Of a stretch of DNA of 64,000 bases, positions 11,101-20,594 are shown in pieces. The stretch comes from Chloroflexi bacterium 54-19. Lineage in GTDB: Bacteria; Chloroflexota; Chloroflexia; Chloroheliales; Chloroheliaceae. A program made the translations under genes and the position numbers. The DNA is taken from positions 1 to 64,000 of the forward strand of contig MKTJ01000056.1 in assembly GCA_001898225.1 (NCBI GenBank), given 5' to 3'. A model generated the notes under the pieces. The model ran no database searches and was not told where the DNA came from. It worked only from the letters and a program-made list of their open reading frames with translations. Positions within the stretch are counted from its first letter, which is position 1. Each line of letters starts with the position of its first letter.

Positions 11101-14100
11101 CAGGAGCGCGTTCAGCAAGTTATTCGAGAAATCAATAATATTGTGGAAAAGCGCAAAAATGCGCTGAGTCTGGCACGCGTTACGGATGTGTACCAGTATA
11201 ATCAGCAAAATCCCGAACAACCATTGCCCCCTATCCTGGTGGCGATAGACAATTTCATTGAGTTTATTGAGACTTTTGGGGTCGAGAAGGACAATGTAGA
11301 GAGTATCCTCACGGGTTTAATTACCCTTGCCCGACAGTCCAAGTCCTACGCAGTTCATTTTCTAATTTCAGTTAACCGGCTGGGAGACCTTTCAACCCAG
11401 CTATTTAGCATTTTTACAGAACGATTTGCTCTCCGTCTGGCCGATAGTACCGAGTACCGGTCATTAGTTGGTAGCAGTGTTCCGGAAATCGGAGATATTC
11501 CCGGTCGAGGTTATACTCAACTCGATGGGTATGCTCTTAGTTTCCAGGTGGCAATTCCAATCGCTTTGAGACAAGATAATAAAGCGGAGCCAACCAACGA
11601 GCTTAAAGAGTTGGATCTATTGGTTCAGCAGATTTGCAATTATGTAGATAAAAGCGGTCAACAGTATAACTTGCCGGTTAAAGTAGGCAGCTTACCCAAG
11701 TCTATTCTGGATAAAAAACTGATCGCCGATAAGCATATGCTAAAGCTGGACGCATCTTTCCTGGAGGGCTTGTATAGTTCTACTTCCCAGGAGTGGAACA
11801 ATAGTATCGACCCGGCAAAATGCGATTGGTTGAGTGTTTTGATCGGGGTTTCCTCCGGTAATAAACCCCGAAAGCTCAAATTGGAAGCCAAAGAAGATGG
11901 CGTCCATGGTATGGTAGCGGGTGGTACTGGCTCTGGTAAATCAGAACTGTTAATGACCCTTATTGTTAATCTAGCCCTTGGGTATAATCCCGATATTCTA
12001 AACTTTGTGCTTGTGGATTATAAAGGTGGGGGGGCTTTTAAACCCTTTGAGAAATTGCCGCATGTTGTCGATTCGCTTACCAATCTAAATAAATCGGCTG
12101 TAAGACGTATGTTCACCTCAATTATAGCTGAGATGAACCGGCGTGCGCAGTTGAATACCGCGACACTTACCGCCAATATTGTCGAGTACCATCAGAAAAA
12201 TTATCATAATACCCATGCTCCCTACCCGCATTTGCTTATCATTATTGATGAATTTGCCGAAATGATAAGCGACAGCCCGGAATTCGGGCAAGCCCTTAAT
12301 AGTATTACCCGGCTTGGCCGGGCGCAGGGTGTATATCTCTTGCTGGCTGCCCAGCGCCCTGTTGGGGTTTCCGACCAGATGAGAGCTAACATTAAATACC
12401 GGATCTGCTTGCGCGTAGAAGGTGCTGATACTAGTCGCGAGATGCTCCGCCGTTCTGATGCGGCATTCCTACCGAACGGTATGCCTGGCCGGGGCTACTT
12501 GCAGATTGGCAATAATGATATAGAACTCATTCAGGTAGCTTATGCCGGTGAGAATTATGATTATGCACCCTTAACCGAAAGAGGAGATAAACCCAAGTTT
12601 TTTGAGATAGTGGTACAGCTTTGTAATGATTTGGAAGCCCGGTTCAAAAAAGATAAACTTTCAATTCCCCAGAAAAAATTAACCGGCGCCCAGCAGTTAT
12701 CAGACAAGGATCCAAGTGGCCTGGAGATACCACGGCGTCCCTGGCCGGAGGCTTTGCCTTCAACCTTAGAATTTTCTTATAACATGGTTGCAAAATATGT
12801 TGATCAGGATAGCCAGCAATTAATGAAGCTGGATCAAAATAAACCGCTTATGATCAACCCCTACATCAATGATTGGCTCAGCGGCTCTGGGAGTTGGCCC
12901 AGCAAATCATGGAGTAAAAGGGCTATGGAAGCGGTGGTCGGGCTGGTAGATGATCCCAACAGCGCCCACCAGTTACCGCTTACGGTTGATTTTAAACGCG
13001 GCCATGTAGTTATTTTCGGAGCTTCCGGATGGGGTAAAACAACCTTTTTGCGCTCTATGGTACTTAGTTTGGCTTCTACCCACTCGCCGGATGAAGTAAA
13101 CTTCCATATCCTTGACCTGGGGGGTCGGAACCTGGAAGTACTCAAAGATTTTCCGCAGGTTGGTACAATAATTGTGCCGGACGAACGGGGTTATGAAGAG
13201 CGAGTCCAACAACTTTTGAGAGAGCTAAACGATGAGATTGACAGGCGTAAAAAGATCTTTGGGGCCCTTACGCTCTACCAGTACAACGCACGACCTGATG
13301 TAACAACAAAATGTCCTGCAATTGTCGTAATAATCGACAATTTCGCCGAATATATTGAATCTTTTGGCACTAATGCTCAACCAGATGATGCTAATAATTT
13401 ATTCAATATTCTGGTAACCCTCATCCGACAGGCAAAAGCTTATGGCTTACATTTTGTTATTACTGCCAACAGGCTCAATCTATTATCAAGCAAACTCTAT
13501 AGTTTGTTCACGGAACGCTTCACCCTCCGCCTCTCTGACCCCGGTGATTATGTAGGAATTGTTGGCTCCAATATGCCTGATATTGAGGAAATCAGTGGGC
13601 GTGGCTATGTCAGGGTCGGCCGTATGGCTTTAAATTTTCAAGTTGCAGTCATACCGGGTGCAATTGATGAGGAAGGACGGGTAGGGAAAGAAGTTGAGCA
13701 GATTCAGCAGCTCGGCCAGCAAATGCAAAGTTACCTTTCCAGGTCAGGGAATTCTTATTCTGAGCCTTTACGTATCAGCGCCCTTCCCGATAGCTCATCA
13801 TTCCGTACAATTTTAGCAAGAAATGATAATATTAGCCTGGAGGACGGGACTTTTATAGATTCGCTTAAGGAATCGACTATAGCTCACTGGGCGTTTAACG
13901 GTTCCGCCGAACACGCAAACTGGTTGCAGGTACCGCTTGGTATCGCTTCAGGTAACCGCATTCGTACTCTTTCACTGGAAGCAAAGCGAGACGGCGTTCA
14001 CGGAATGATAGCCGGTGGTACTGGCTCAGGCAAATCAGAACTTCTCATGACCTTGATTGTCAGTCTGGCGCTACGTTACTCGCCTGACATTCTAAACTTT

Positions 14101-17031
14101 TTGCTGGTTGACTACAAAGGCGGTGGCGCTTTTAAGCCATTTGATGATTTGCCGCATTGTGTTGATATTGTAACGAATCTTAATAAAGCGGCTGTAGCCA
14201 GAATGTTCACCGCAATTAATGCCGAAATACGCAGGAGGCAGGAGCTTAACGTCAGAACAAATACCAAGGATATTATTGATTATCGCCGTAAAGGCTTGCA
14301 CCTTACCGGTGAGCAGTATCCGCACCTCTTCATCATAATTGATGAATACGCAGAAATGATTTCGGATAACAGCGCATACCTTAATGAACTGGAGAGTATT
14401 ACCAGAGTTGGCCGGGCCCAGGGTGTCAATTTAGTACTGGCTTCCCAGCAGCCAAAAGGTGTTACCGACCAGATGCGGGCGAATATAAAGTTTCGCCTTT
14501 GTTTACGGGTGGAACAAGCAGATACCAGTCGTGAATTACTGCGCCGTCCCGATGCAGCCTTCCTGCCTAATGGTATACCCGGACGAGGCTACCTGCAGGT
14601 TGGCAATGAGAATATAGAGCTAATCCAGGTATCCTATACCGGGGAGAAGCAACCCGATGACCGGGTTCAAACAACACTTTGGCCGGATCGCGACCAGGAT
14701 AATATTGAAAGTAGTGATGGCGAACCACCTCGCCTCTTTGATATGGCAGTTCAGCTTGCCCTTGAACTGGTGAACGGGAAAAAAGCGCCCAAGCCCTGGC
14801 CAGCTTTCCTCCCGGACCGCTTTAGCCTTGAATCAGCTATGGTTGATGCTAAAAATAATACAACCTTTACTCTGCAAAGCACGGTTACCGACTGGATCAA
14901 TGGGGAAACCGAATTGCTATGGAATGCTGATAGCTTGGAAAAGGGCCAATATAACTCTTTGTCTGCAATTACAGGTCTGCTGGACGATCCGATGGAAGCC
15001 ACTCAGGAACCGCTGGTTTTTGATCTTAGCCGTAATCACCTGGTTGTGTTGGGTGATTCGGGTATGGGAAAAACGAGCCTGTTACGAACCATATTAATCA
15101 GTCTGACGGCTGAACATAGTCCTGATGAATTACACGTTTACGTACTGGACCTGGGGGGCCGTAATTTCCGCAGCTTTGAAGAATTACCTCATGTCGGGGC
15201 AGTAGTCTCCGTAACTGAAGAAAACTTTGAAATGCGATTTAACCGGCTATTGGATTATTTAAGCAAAACTATTAGTAGCCGTCAGCAAATAATTAGTGCT
15301 GCGGAGGCCAGCAGTTTTTCAGATTATAATACTCGGTTCAGTGAGCAAGCTTTACCTACAATTGTGGTAATGATCGACAATTTCGCTGAAATGGCTGTTC
15401 AGATTCGGGAAGAAAATTTTGATACTTTATTAGAGAACAGAATTATACCCCTGGTACGTAGCGCCTTAAGTGCAGGAGTTATATTCGTTGTTACAGCCAA
15501 CATTCCTACCAATTTACCAAACCGGCTCTATGGCCTCTTCAGTGAGAGAATTACATTTAAACAAACCGATACGGACCGCTATTTAGATATAGTTGGTCGG
15601 GGAGCAGTAGAGATCGGTGATATTCCGGGGCGGGGTTATATCAGGCGTGATCGGAAGGTATTACTTTTCCAAACTGCCTTGCCGCTTGGACATTTTGATA
15701 AAGATGGACGTTTAAAGGCAGTTGAAGCTGACGATATTCGATTGTTATCTACACACATGGCGGAAACTCTTAAAGCAAGAGGAAGAAAAACAGCCCCACC
15801 GGCAACTTTACAGGCTTTGCCAGCGGAGATTAGCCTTTCTAAATTGTTGCAGATGGCTGAGTCTAACAAATCGGATAAATCGGATAAAGTTGAGGCTATT
15901 GTAGGTCAGCAGGTTGATCTGAGTCTTGTACAAATTGATCTGAAGAAAGTCGGTCAACACTTTATGGTGGTGGGACCACCCTTATCCGGTAAGACAACTT
16001 TATTGTATAACTACACTTTGTCACTGGCTAGTCGTTACGCTCCATCCCAGGCAAAGTTTGTTTTGATTGATACCCAGGGTAAATTCTTTAATTACGGGGG
16101 GATTTTAAGCCTTGATTCGCTCCCTCATGTCTTAGAATGTATATCTGAGATAAATCAAGTTGAGGAACTACTTCCAAAAATTAAGGCAGAGTGTGAAACG
16201 TTATCTGCAAAGAACAATAATACTTCACTATTCGTCATAATCGATAACTTCGATGAATTAAATGAGGAAATAGGCCAACGACCTTTTGCACGTGAATTGG
16301 CTGGTCTTTTACGACGTTACGGTCGAGATGGATTGCATTTCATTATCAGCACCATGCCTCGAGCTGATACAAGTGTATTAAAACAAAGGATTTCAAGCTC
16401 AAGGTATGGTATCAGTTTGCGGAACCGAGACGCTTTAGAGGTTTTGAGTCCAAGTTTAAGAACACCCGCCGCACTCCGTGATAAAGAATTACCGCTGGGC
16501 AGAGGGTTTATTATCGAATCTGGACAGGCGACTATGATTCAGTGTGCTAACCCTTATAGTGAAGAGTCAGAGGTAATGCTGCTAGGAGGGCAGCCGGAGG
16601 AGGATAGAAGATCTAAAGCACTGGACAAGTGGGTAGCTAATATTAGAGATAAGTACCTTAACCAGCATGCTCGTTGGGCTTCAACCTCCAGTTCCGAAAG
16701 TGATGGAAATACTGTGCATACTGGAAATGGAACCAGTCCTATGGTTTCTGCAAAAGCAAAGCGAATGCTTGGTATATTACAATCGGGAATGCGTAAAGAA
16801 CTTGAAGAGCTACAGGGGGAAAATGGTAATGGAACCCTTCTTACACTTCAGTTGGTACTCCAGGATGTAAACAAATGGAATGATGAAACTGTATTGACCG
16901 GTTTATTGAGAGAGCTATATGTGAAACAATCAGGAGTAACTGGCCCTCTTGAAGAAGTTATTAGGGGCCTTGCCTCAGGGATGGATGCGGACGGGTTGAT
17001 GAGCAATTTTGAGGGGAATACTGAAGCATGA
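8161..17031 (+). CDS. Giant EssC/EccC-like FtsK/SpoIIIE ATPase with seven P-loop modules
   Basis: 2956 aa; two N-terminal TM segments; P-loops GSTGSGKSELL, GTSGSGKTTF, GGTGSGKSELL, GASGWGKTTF, GGTGSGKSELL, GDSGMGKTSL, GPPLSGKTTL. Confidence 0.95.
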   Translation: MNYIDRPPRIQPELPFNEFEIPEPPTKEDQTWIRLLQIGVPVITVLGFILVSVLGSGSGGLLLIIPMVLSIVASVTFSLYSYSKERQKIFEAEKAYESRLIELNKEMHTWHDLQRRFYVHNYPDINELQSIVVQANGEAVKFGEIQRPIARLWERRTSDADFGFVRLGIGTLPSTVTYSLKGHTEDRSSQLTRAALKLDADSRFVTDVPVVISLRKPAEEDDDEDENKKEKKEESLYTPYTHALGIAGRPEAIYGFARTLLAHFVVFHSPSDARLFVLANKSHEWEWTKPLPHCKGHEQNLNHCFVSEIKEDTDAYEFNDDNEGELEKFLEGIRKELAQRKIRLQEHEGNEERGDVTLPHLVVVVDLLDLGDKNSPLRNIESDAAISILLEEGAQLGASIIFLVPDRGKIPGGCEAVLEVAHTAPATNSQNQFNKKLHFRFAEIGLNGDHYVGVADAFNIQQATLLAFNLSQLAIREGSGASLASAVPFLDLMAYKTLQELKQDAWGRWQASKEPRYSNWLRVKMGLMAGNKPRSLVFSAKRDGVHGMVAGSTGSGKSELLISLITGMALNYDPSVLNFVLVDYKGGGAFSEFVALPHCVDIITNLAPDGVTRMFTAIQAEMKRRQALNVETKTKNIVEYRQKGLHHVKPYPFLFIIIDEFAEMIADRAEFKGELESITRVGRAQGISLILAAQRPSGVTDQMRSNIKFRICLRVETPGESREMLRRTDAAFLPPSIPGRGYLQVGNEEIELIQSAYTGDKFVDPTNNPVLPVIWPDRGGRNYELTEEQAPPELYKSIITIFNKMASENHYEEQHAPWPAFLPKHLALSEPLISTDQTQPTITAKQYLNKVDQITMGQDPEETLTLNPAINQWLDGQNGWTDQLDWDKYAMRPVIGLVDNPYAAQQLPFTVDLPRGHAVVFGTSGSGKTTFIRTLVTSLAARYSPDQFHAYILDLGGRNLSVLGNLPHVGALILPDEEGYQERVQQVIREINNIVEKRKNALSLARVTDVYQYNQQNPEQPLPPILVAIDNFIEFIETFGVEKDNVESILTGLITLARQSKSYAVHFLISVNRLGDLSTQLFSIFTERFALRLADSTEYRSLVGSSVPEIGDIPGRGYTQLDGYALSFQVAIPIALRQDNKAEPTNELKELDLLVQQICNYVDKSGQQYNLPVKVGSLPKSILDKKLIADKHMLKLDASFLEGLYSSTSQEWNNSIDPAKCDWLSVLIGVSSGNKPRKLKLEAKEDGVHGMVAGGTGSGKSELLMTLIVNLALGYNPDILNFVLVDYKGGGAFKPFEKLPHVVDSLTNLNKSAVRRMFTSIIAEMNRRAQLNTATLTANIVEYHQKNYHNTHAPYPHLLIIIDEFAEMISDSPEFGQALNSITRLGRAQGVYLLLAAQRPVGVSDQMRANIKYRICLRVEGADTSREMLRRSDAAFLPNGMPGRGYLQIGNNDIELIQVAYAGENYDYAPLTERGDKPKFFEIVVQLCNDLEARFKKDKLSIPQKKLTGAQQLSDKDPSGLEIPRRPWPEALPSTLEFSYNMVAKYVDQDSQQLMKLDQNKPLMINPYINDWLSGSGSWPSKSWSKRAMEAVVGLVDDPNSAHQLPLTVDFKRGHVVIFGASGWGKTTFLRSMVLSLASTHSPDEVNFHILDLGGRNLEVLKDFPQVGTIIVPDERGYEERVQQLLRELNDEIDRRKKIFGALTLYQYNARPDVTTKCPAIVVIIDNFAEYIESFGTNAQPDDANNLFNILVTLIRQAKAYGLHFVITANRLNLLSSKLYSLFTERFTLRLSDPGDYVGIVGSNMPDIEEISGRGYVRVGRMALNFQVAVIPGAIDEEGRVGKEVEQIQQLGQQMQSYLSRSGNSYSEPLRISALPDSSSFRTILARNDNISLEDGTFIDSLKESTIAHWAFNGSAEHANWLQVPLGIASGNRIRTLSLEAKRDGVHGMIAGGTGSGKSELLMTLIVSLALRYSPDILNFLLVDYKGGGAFKPFDDLPHCVDIVTNLNKAAVARMFTAINAEIRRRQELNVRTNTKDIIDYRRKGLHLTGEQYPHLFIIIDEYAEMISDNSAYLNELESITRVGRAQGVNLVLASQQPKGVTDQMRANIKFRLCLRVEQADTSRELLRRPDAAFLPNGIPGRGYLQVGNENIELIQVSYTGEKQPDDRVQTTLWPDRDQDNIESSDGEPPRLFDMAVQLALELVNGKKAPKPWPAFLPDRFSLESAMVDAKNNTTFTLQSTVTDWINGETELLWNADSLEKGQYNSLSAITGLLDDPMEATQEPLVFDLSRNHLVVLGDSGMGKTSLLRTILISLTAEHSPDELHVYVLDLGGRNFRSFEELPHVGAVVSVTEENFEMRFNRLLDYLSKTISSRQQIISAAEASSFSDYNTRFSEQALPTIVVMIDNFAEMAVQIREENFDTLLENRIIPLVRSALSAGVIFVVTANIPTNLPNRLYGLFSERITFKQTDTDRYLDIVGRGAVEIGDIPGRGYIRRDRKVLLFQTALPLGHFDKDGRLKAVEADDIRLLSTHMAETLKARGRKTAPPATLQALPAEISLSKLLQMAESNKSDKSDKVEAIVGQQVDLSLVQIDLKKVGQHFMVVGPPLSGKTTLLYNYTLSLASRYAPSQAKFVLIDTQGKFFNYGGILSLDSLPHVLECISEINQVEELLPKIKAECETLSAKNNNTSLFVIIDNFDELNEEIGQRPFARELAGLLRRYGRDGLHFIISTMPRADTSVLKQRISSSRYGISLRNRDALEVLSPSLRTPAALRDKELPLGRGFIIESGQATMIQCANPYSEESEVMLLGGQPEEDRRSKALDKWVANIRDKYLNQHARWASTSSSESDGNTVHTGNGTSPMVSAKAKRMLGILQSGMRKELEELQGENGNGTLLTLQLVLQDVNKWNDETVLTGLLRELYVKQSGVTGPLEEVIRGLASGMDADGLMSNFEGNTEA

Positions 17032-17735
17032 GCATGAATAACAAACAACCTCGGCTGGAGCTGTTTATTGATATTTTTAGTTTGAAAAAACAGCGGGCGC
17101 TTGTGCTTCCAACTTTGATGCCTTCTGAACTGATTACACAGGTGCTAAAAGAGTTTGGCGGCACCAACAACATAGGCAAAGGAGTTTCAGAGGCTGCACC
17201 CGAAAAGTTCCTTAAAATGGAGTACATTTCCGACTCTCCCGACGAATATTTGCTAATAAAAGCCAGCACCAGGCAACCACTCAATCCTACTGTACCGCTT
17301 GGGCAACAACTTGCGCCAGGTGAGCTATTAGTCCTGGTGGAGCTTAACAAGCCCTTACCGGCAGATACAGTGAGACCTTCACGGCCTATCTACCTGGTAG
17401 AGCAAAGATCCAATAAAGTTTATAAGATACACTGGTTGCCCGCAATCATCGGCAGGTCAAGTTCAAATCTGCCCTTTAATGATCGTTTAGCTGTTAATTT
17501 AAGCTGGCACCCGGACGGGCAACGAGTTTCCCGCCGCCATGCCCAAATAACCGAGGTGAGTGGCCAATTTTTTGTAACAAGCCTATCAAATAATCCAGTA
17601 CTTATAAAACGCAGCCAGGATATGCAGGTACGAATAGATAGTGAGCGAGGTGTACAAGCGCTTAATAAAGGGGATGAATTAGTATTTAATAACAATTTAA
17701 TTGTGTTAAAATTTATTGTGCGTGATGAGAAGTAA
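17028..17735 (+). CDS. Protein with possible YukD/ubiquitin-fold N-terminus and FHA-like C-terminus
   Basis: C-terminal AIIGRSSSN...RVSRRHAQITEVSGQFFVTSLSNN is FHA-like; the N-terminal ~100 aa contain PLGQQLAPGELLVLVE reminiscent of YukD-type ubiquitin-like domains; start overlaps the essC-like stop. Confidence 0.7.
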   Translation: MSMNNKQPRLELFIDIFSLKKQRALVLPTLMPSELITQVLKEFGGTNNIGKGVSEAAPEKFLKMEYISDSPDEYLLIKASTRQPLNPTVPLGQQLAPGELLVLVELNKPLPADTVRPSRPIYLVEQRSNKVYKIHWLPAIIGRSSSNLPFNDRLAVNLSWHPDGQRVSRRHAQITEVSGQFFVTSLSNNPVLIKRSQDMQVRIDSERGVQALNKGDELVFNNNLIVLKFIVRDEK

Positions 17736-17763
17736 TTAGAAGAGGCAGGAGAGGTTCTTTTGT

Positions 17764-20280
17764 ATGAAGTTTTCATTCCGTCATTTAAAGGCTATTCCAT
17801 TACTCTGCTTTATTTTTATATTTTTAACCACAAGTTCAAACACTACTGCTCAAAGCATCAAAATTGAAAATCCTGATTTTCTAAAACTCTGGTCACGAAC
17901 GGACAGTTTAGTGCTTAGCAACCAGGTTTCACGTACTTATCTATGGGGGCCTGCACCCTTTACTGGCGCAATACAAGAACCTTACGTTGAATCTCCTGGC
18001 GGTACGCGCCTTGTTCAATATTTTGATAAGAGCCGCATGGAAATAACCCATCCTGAAGGGAGTAAATCCGACGTTTTTTATGTAAGTAATGGTCTGCTTG
18101 TACAACAGTTAGTATCCGGAATGCTTCAACTGGGCGACAATAAGTTTGAAAAGCGTGAGCCTTCAACCACTGGAGTGGCAGGCGACAACGATGATACCAG
18201 TGGTCCTACTTACAAGGCTCTTGGCAAATTGACCGCTACAACCAGCAATGCGGAGGGGCAGCCTGTAGCAAAAGCAGTGGACCGAGCTGGAAATACAAGG
18301 GACGCTAACTCCGAGTTCGGACAGTACAATATTACTTATGCTCATTTTGAGGCTGGCGTTGGTCACAATATAGCTAAACCTTTTTGGGACTTCTTAAATA
18401 TCACTGGTCCGGTGCAAAACCCTGACGGTTCGATTGTTACAGGGCGACTATTTGATCCAGTATTTTATGCTACGGGCCTGCCAATTACCGATGCTTACTG
18501 GGCAAAAGTAAAAGTGGGCGGTCAGATTAAAGACGTTTTGATTCAAGCATTCGAGCGACGTGTTTTGACCTATACCCCCTCAAACTCTAACGGCTTTCAG
18601 GTGGAGATGGGTAATGTAGGACGGCATTTTAAGGATTGGTTAGATAGACCCCCGGCGCCTCCCGCGACCGTTCAAATCAGAGCCATAGAGCGCACTGCTG
18701 CAAATTTTGATTTAAAGCTCGTTGTGACAAGCGATTCACGTGAAAGTATCAAAGAGTTTTTGGTTGAGGTCAAAGACAAGGAAGATAATGTTAAAGTTTT
18801 CTCGCCTCCACTTGTGCCTTTTGATCCTGCAAACCAGGAAACCGATATCAGTATACCTATTGATAAGCTTACCCCCGGTCAAGAATACGTAGTTACCGTT
18901 AGTGCAAATGATAGGTTCGGTAGATCAATTATCTCAAATGGTACGACCGAGTCAACAATCTTAGCAACCGATTCCTTTACATATCCGCTTCCACCAACAG
19001 CAACAATTTTGTTTGATGCCAGACCACAACTTGATAGTACCGGCAAAAATTTCACTGCTAATTTCACAATAAATACCACTTCACCACAGACTATTGAAAA
19101 AATTCTTGTCGACGTTGTAGATGATAAAGATCAACCTATTAGTCCGCCACTTGCACCTATTGGATTCGACCCAAAATCAAAAACAGTGCAAATTACAATA
19201 CCAGTAGAACGCTTGCGTCCAGATACAAAATATACCGTAGAGGTTAGAGCAAAAAATAAGGATGACAGTTTTGTTTTTACTCCAAATAACAGCAACATTT
19301 TGGGTACTTCAGATTTCTCATACAGTTCGGCGGCACTTCCAAAGCCTGTTACAATTAAGCTTAGAATTACACAACAAACGAAAGATGCTACTGGGAAATT
19401 ATTCTTACCTGTTTATGTAGAAGTTCAGGATCCAGATAAGCGGCTAGATCCATTCAGGGGTTTTGTTAAATGCCAGGTTACTCTCCAGGCTAATAATGTT
19501 GATATTCTTAAGGTACAACCTGATTGTAGTAGTGATAGTAAAGATCCCTCAACATTTTTTGTTAATGTACCCTTGACTCCTGATACACTCAAGCCAAATC
19601 AAGACTACGTTATAACCGTTGACATACTAACTCCTGCGACCAGTAATTTAAATATTACTTCAGGCCCTCAAACCTTCAAGCCAATACTACTAGCACCTCC
19701 TGGTTTCTTTGAATCAGTAATTCAACCTAATCTAATCTTAATTATAACCACTTTTCTAGCTATTCTTATTTTTATTGCAACAATCCTCTATTTTCGAAAT
19801 CGACCACGTAAAAGAGAAATACCTGCACCACTTCCGAATCCATATAGTGAAGCAACAATGATACACGCGATTGTACCTCGGGTACAACCAGCGGGTACCA
19901 TGGTCCAAAACCCTGTAGTACCTAACAAAAAGAGCTTACAGTTGATTATTCGAGTTAGACGGACACCAGATCAACAGCAAATAAGGCAGGAAGTATTTGG
20001 TAACTTTCCAGTGGTTATCGGGCGCCAGGTAAATAATTCCTATCCAGTAGTTGTCGGGCCAAACGGTAAATTTGTTATTTTGGGGGATCCCAAAATTTCA
20101 GGTAATCACATAGAAATACGCAGGGAAGCAGATAATTTTATATTGGTTGATCTTAATAGTACCAATGGAACAATAGTTAACGGGGGAATGCTGGAAAAAG
20201 GAGGTAGAGTAAGTTTTAATAAGCCTACTGTTGTTGAGCTAGGGCCAAATACTACTATAGAGCTAAATCCACAGATCTAG
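17764..20280 (+). CDS. Exported/membrane protein: signal peptide, FnIII-like repeats, TM helix and cytoplasmic FHA domain
   Basis: Hydrophobic N-terminus; repeated PGQEYVVTVSANDRFG / PDTKYTVEVRAKNKD; TM LILIITTFLAILIFIATILYF; C-terminal FPVVIGRQVNN...KISGNHIEIRREADNFILVDLNSTNGTIVNG. Confidence 0.85.
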   Translation: MKFSFRHLKAIPLLCFIFIFLTTSSNTTAQSIKIENPDFLKLWSRTDSLVLSNQVSRTYLWGPAPFTGAIQEPYVESPGGTRLVQYFDKSRMEITHPEGSKSDVFYVSNGLLVQQLVSGMLQLGDNKFEKREPSTTGVAGDNDDTSGPTYKALGKLTATTSNAEGQPVAKAVDRAGNTRDANSEFGQYNITYAHFEAGVGHNIAKPFWDFLNITGPVQNPDGSIVTGRLFDPVFYATGLPITDAYWAKVKVGGQIKDVLIQAFERRVLTYTPSNSNGFQVEMGNVGRHFKDWLDRPPAPPATVQIRAIERTAANFDLKLVVTSDSRESIKEFLVEVKDKEDNVKVFSPPLVPFDPANQETDISIPIDKLTPGQEYVVTVSANDRFGRSIISNGTTESTILATDSFTYPLPPTATILFDARPQLDSTGKNFTANFTINTTSPQTIEKILVDVVDDKDQPISPPLAPIGFDPKSKTVQITIPVERLRPDTKYTVEVRAKNKDDSFVFTPNNSNILGTSDFSYSSAALPKPVTIKLRITQQTKDATGKLFLPVYVEVQDPDKRLDPFRGFVKCQVTLQANNVDILKVQPDCSSDSKDPSTFFVNVPLTPDTLKPNQDYVITVDILTPATSNLNITSGPQTFKPILLAPPGFFESVIQPNLILIITTFLAILIFIATILYFRNRPRKREIPAPLPNPYSEATMIHAIVPRVQPAGTMVQNPVVPNKKSLQLIIRVRRTPDQQQIRQEVFGNFPVVIGRQVNNSYPVVVGPNGKFVILGDPKISGNHIEIRREADNFILVDLNSTNGTIVNGGMLEKGGRVSFNKPTVVELGPNTTIELNPQI

Positions 20281-20405
20281 AAATTGTTGTAAATGAAGGC
20301 CACTGCTAACGCCTGATCTTACGAAATTACCTGACCAGAGAGTATATAATCGGAGGTGTAAACAGACGAGGCTCTGGAAGCCTGACTGTCTGAGCCGCTA
20401 TCGGT

Positions 20406-20468
20406 TTTGTTGTTTCCGCCTTGCACTATTTACGCTCAATTTTTAAATCCGGAGGCGGAAATAACAAA
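20406..20468. repeat. Inverted repeat, 16-bp arms
   Basis: TTTGTTGTTTCCGCCT (20406-20421) / AGGCGGAAATAACAAA (20453-20468), one mismatch. Confidence 0.7.
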
Positions 20469-20562
20469 TAGAGTAGCTGATTTCTTTTCTAATTTCACGC
20501 GACCTTCGCCCGTCACTTCCGCGCTACCCTTTCCCAATCGAATAAAATAGTTGGGAAAACTG

Positions 20563-20594
20563 AAAGGACCATCTTTTAAGGTGGTCCTTTTTCG
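20563..20594 (+). terminator. Rho-independent terminator
   Basis: AAAGGACCA TCTTTTAAGG TGGTCCTTTTTC hairpin followed by T-run. Confidence 0.8.
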
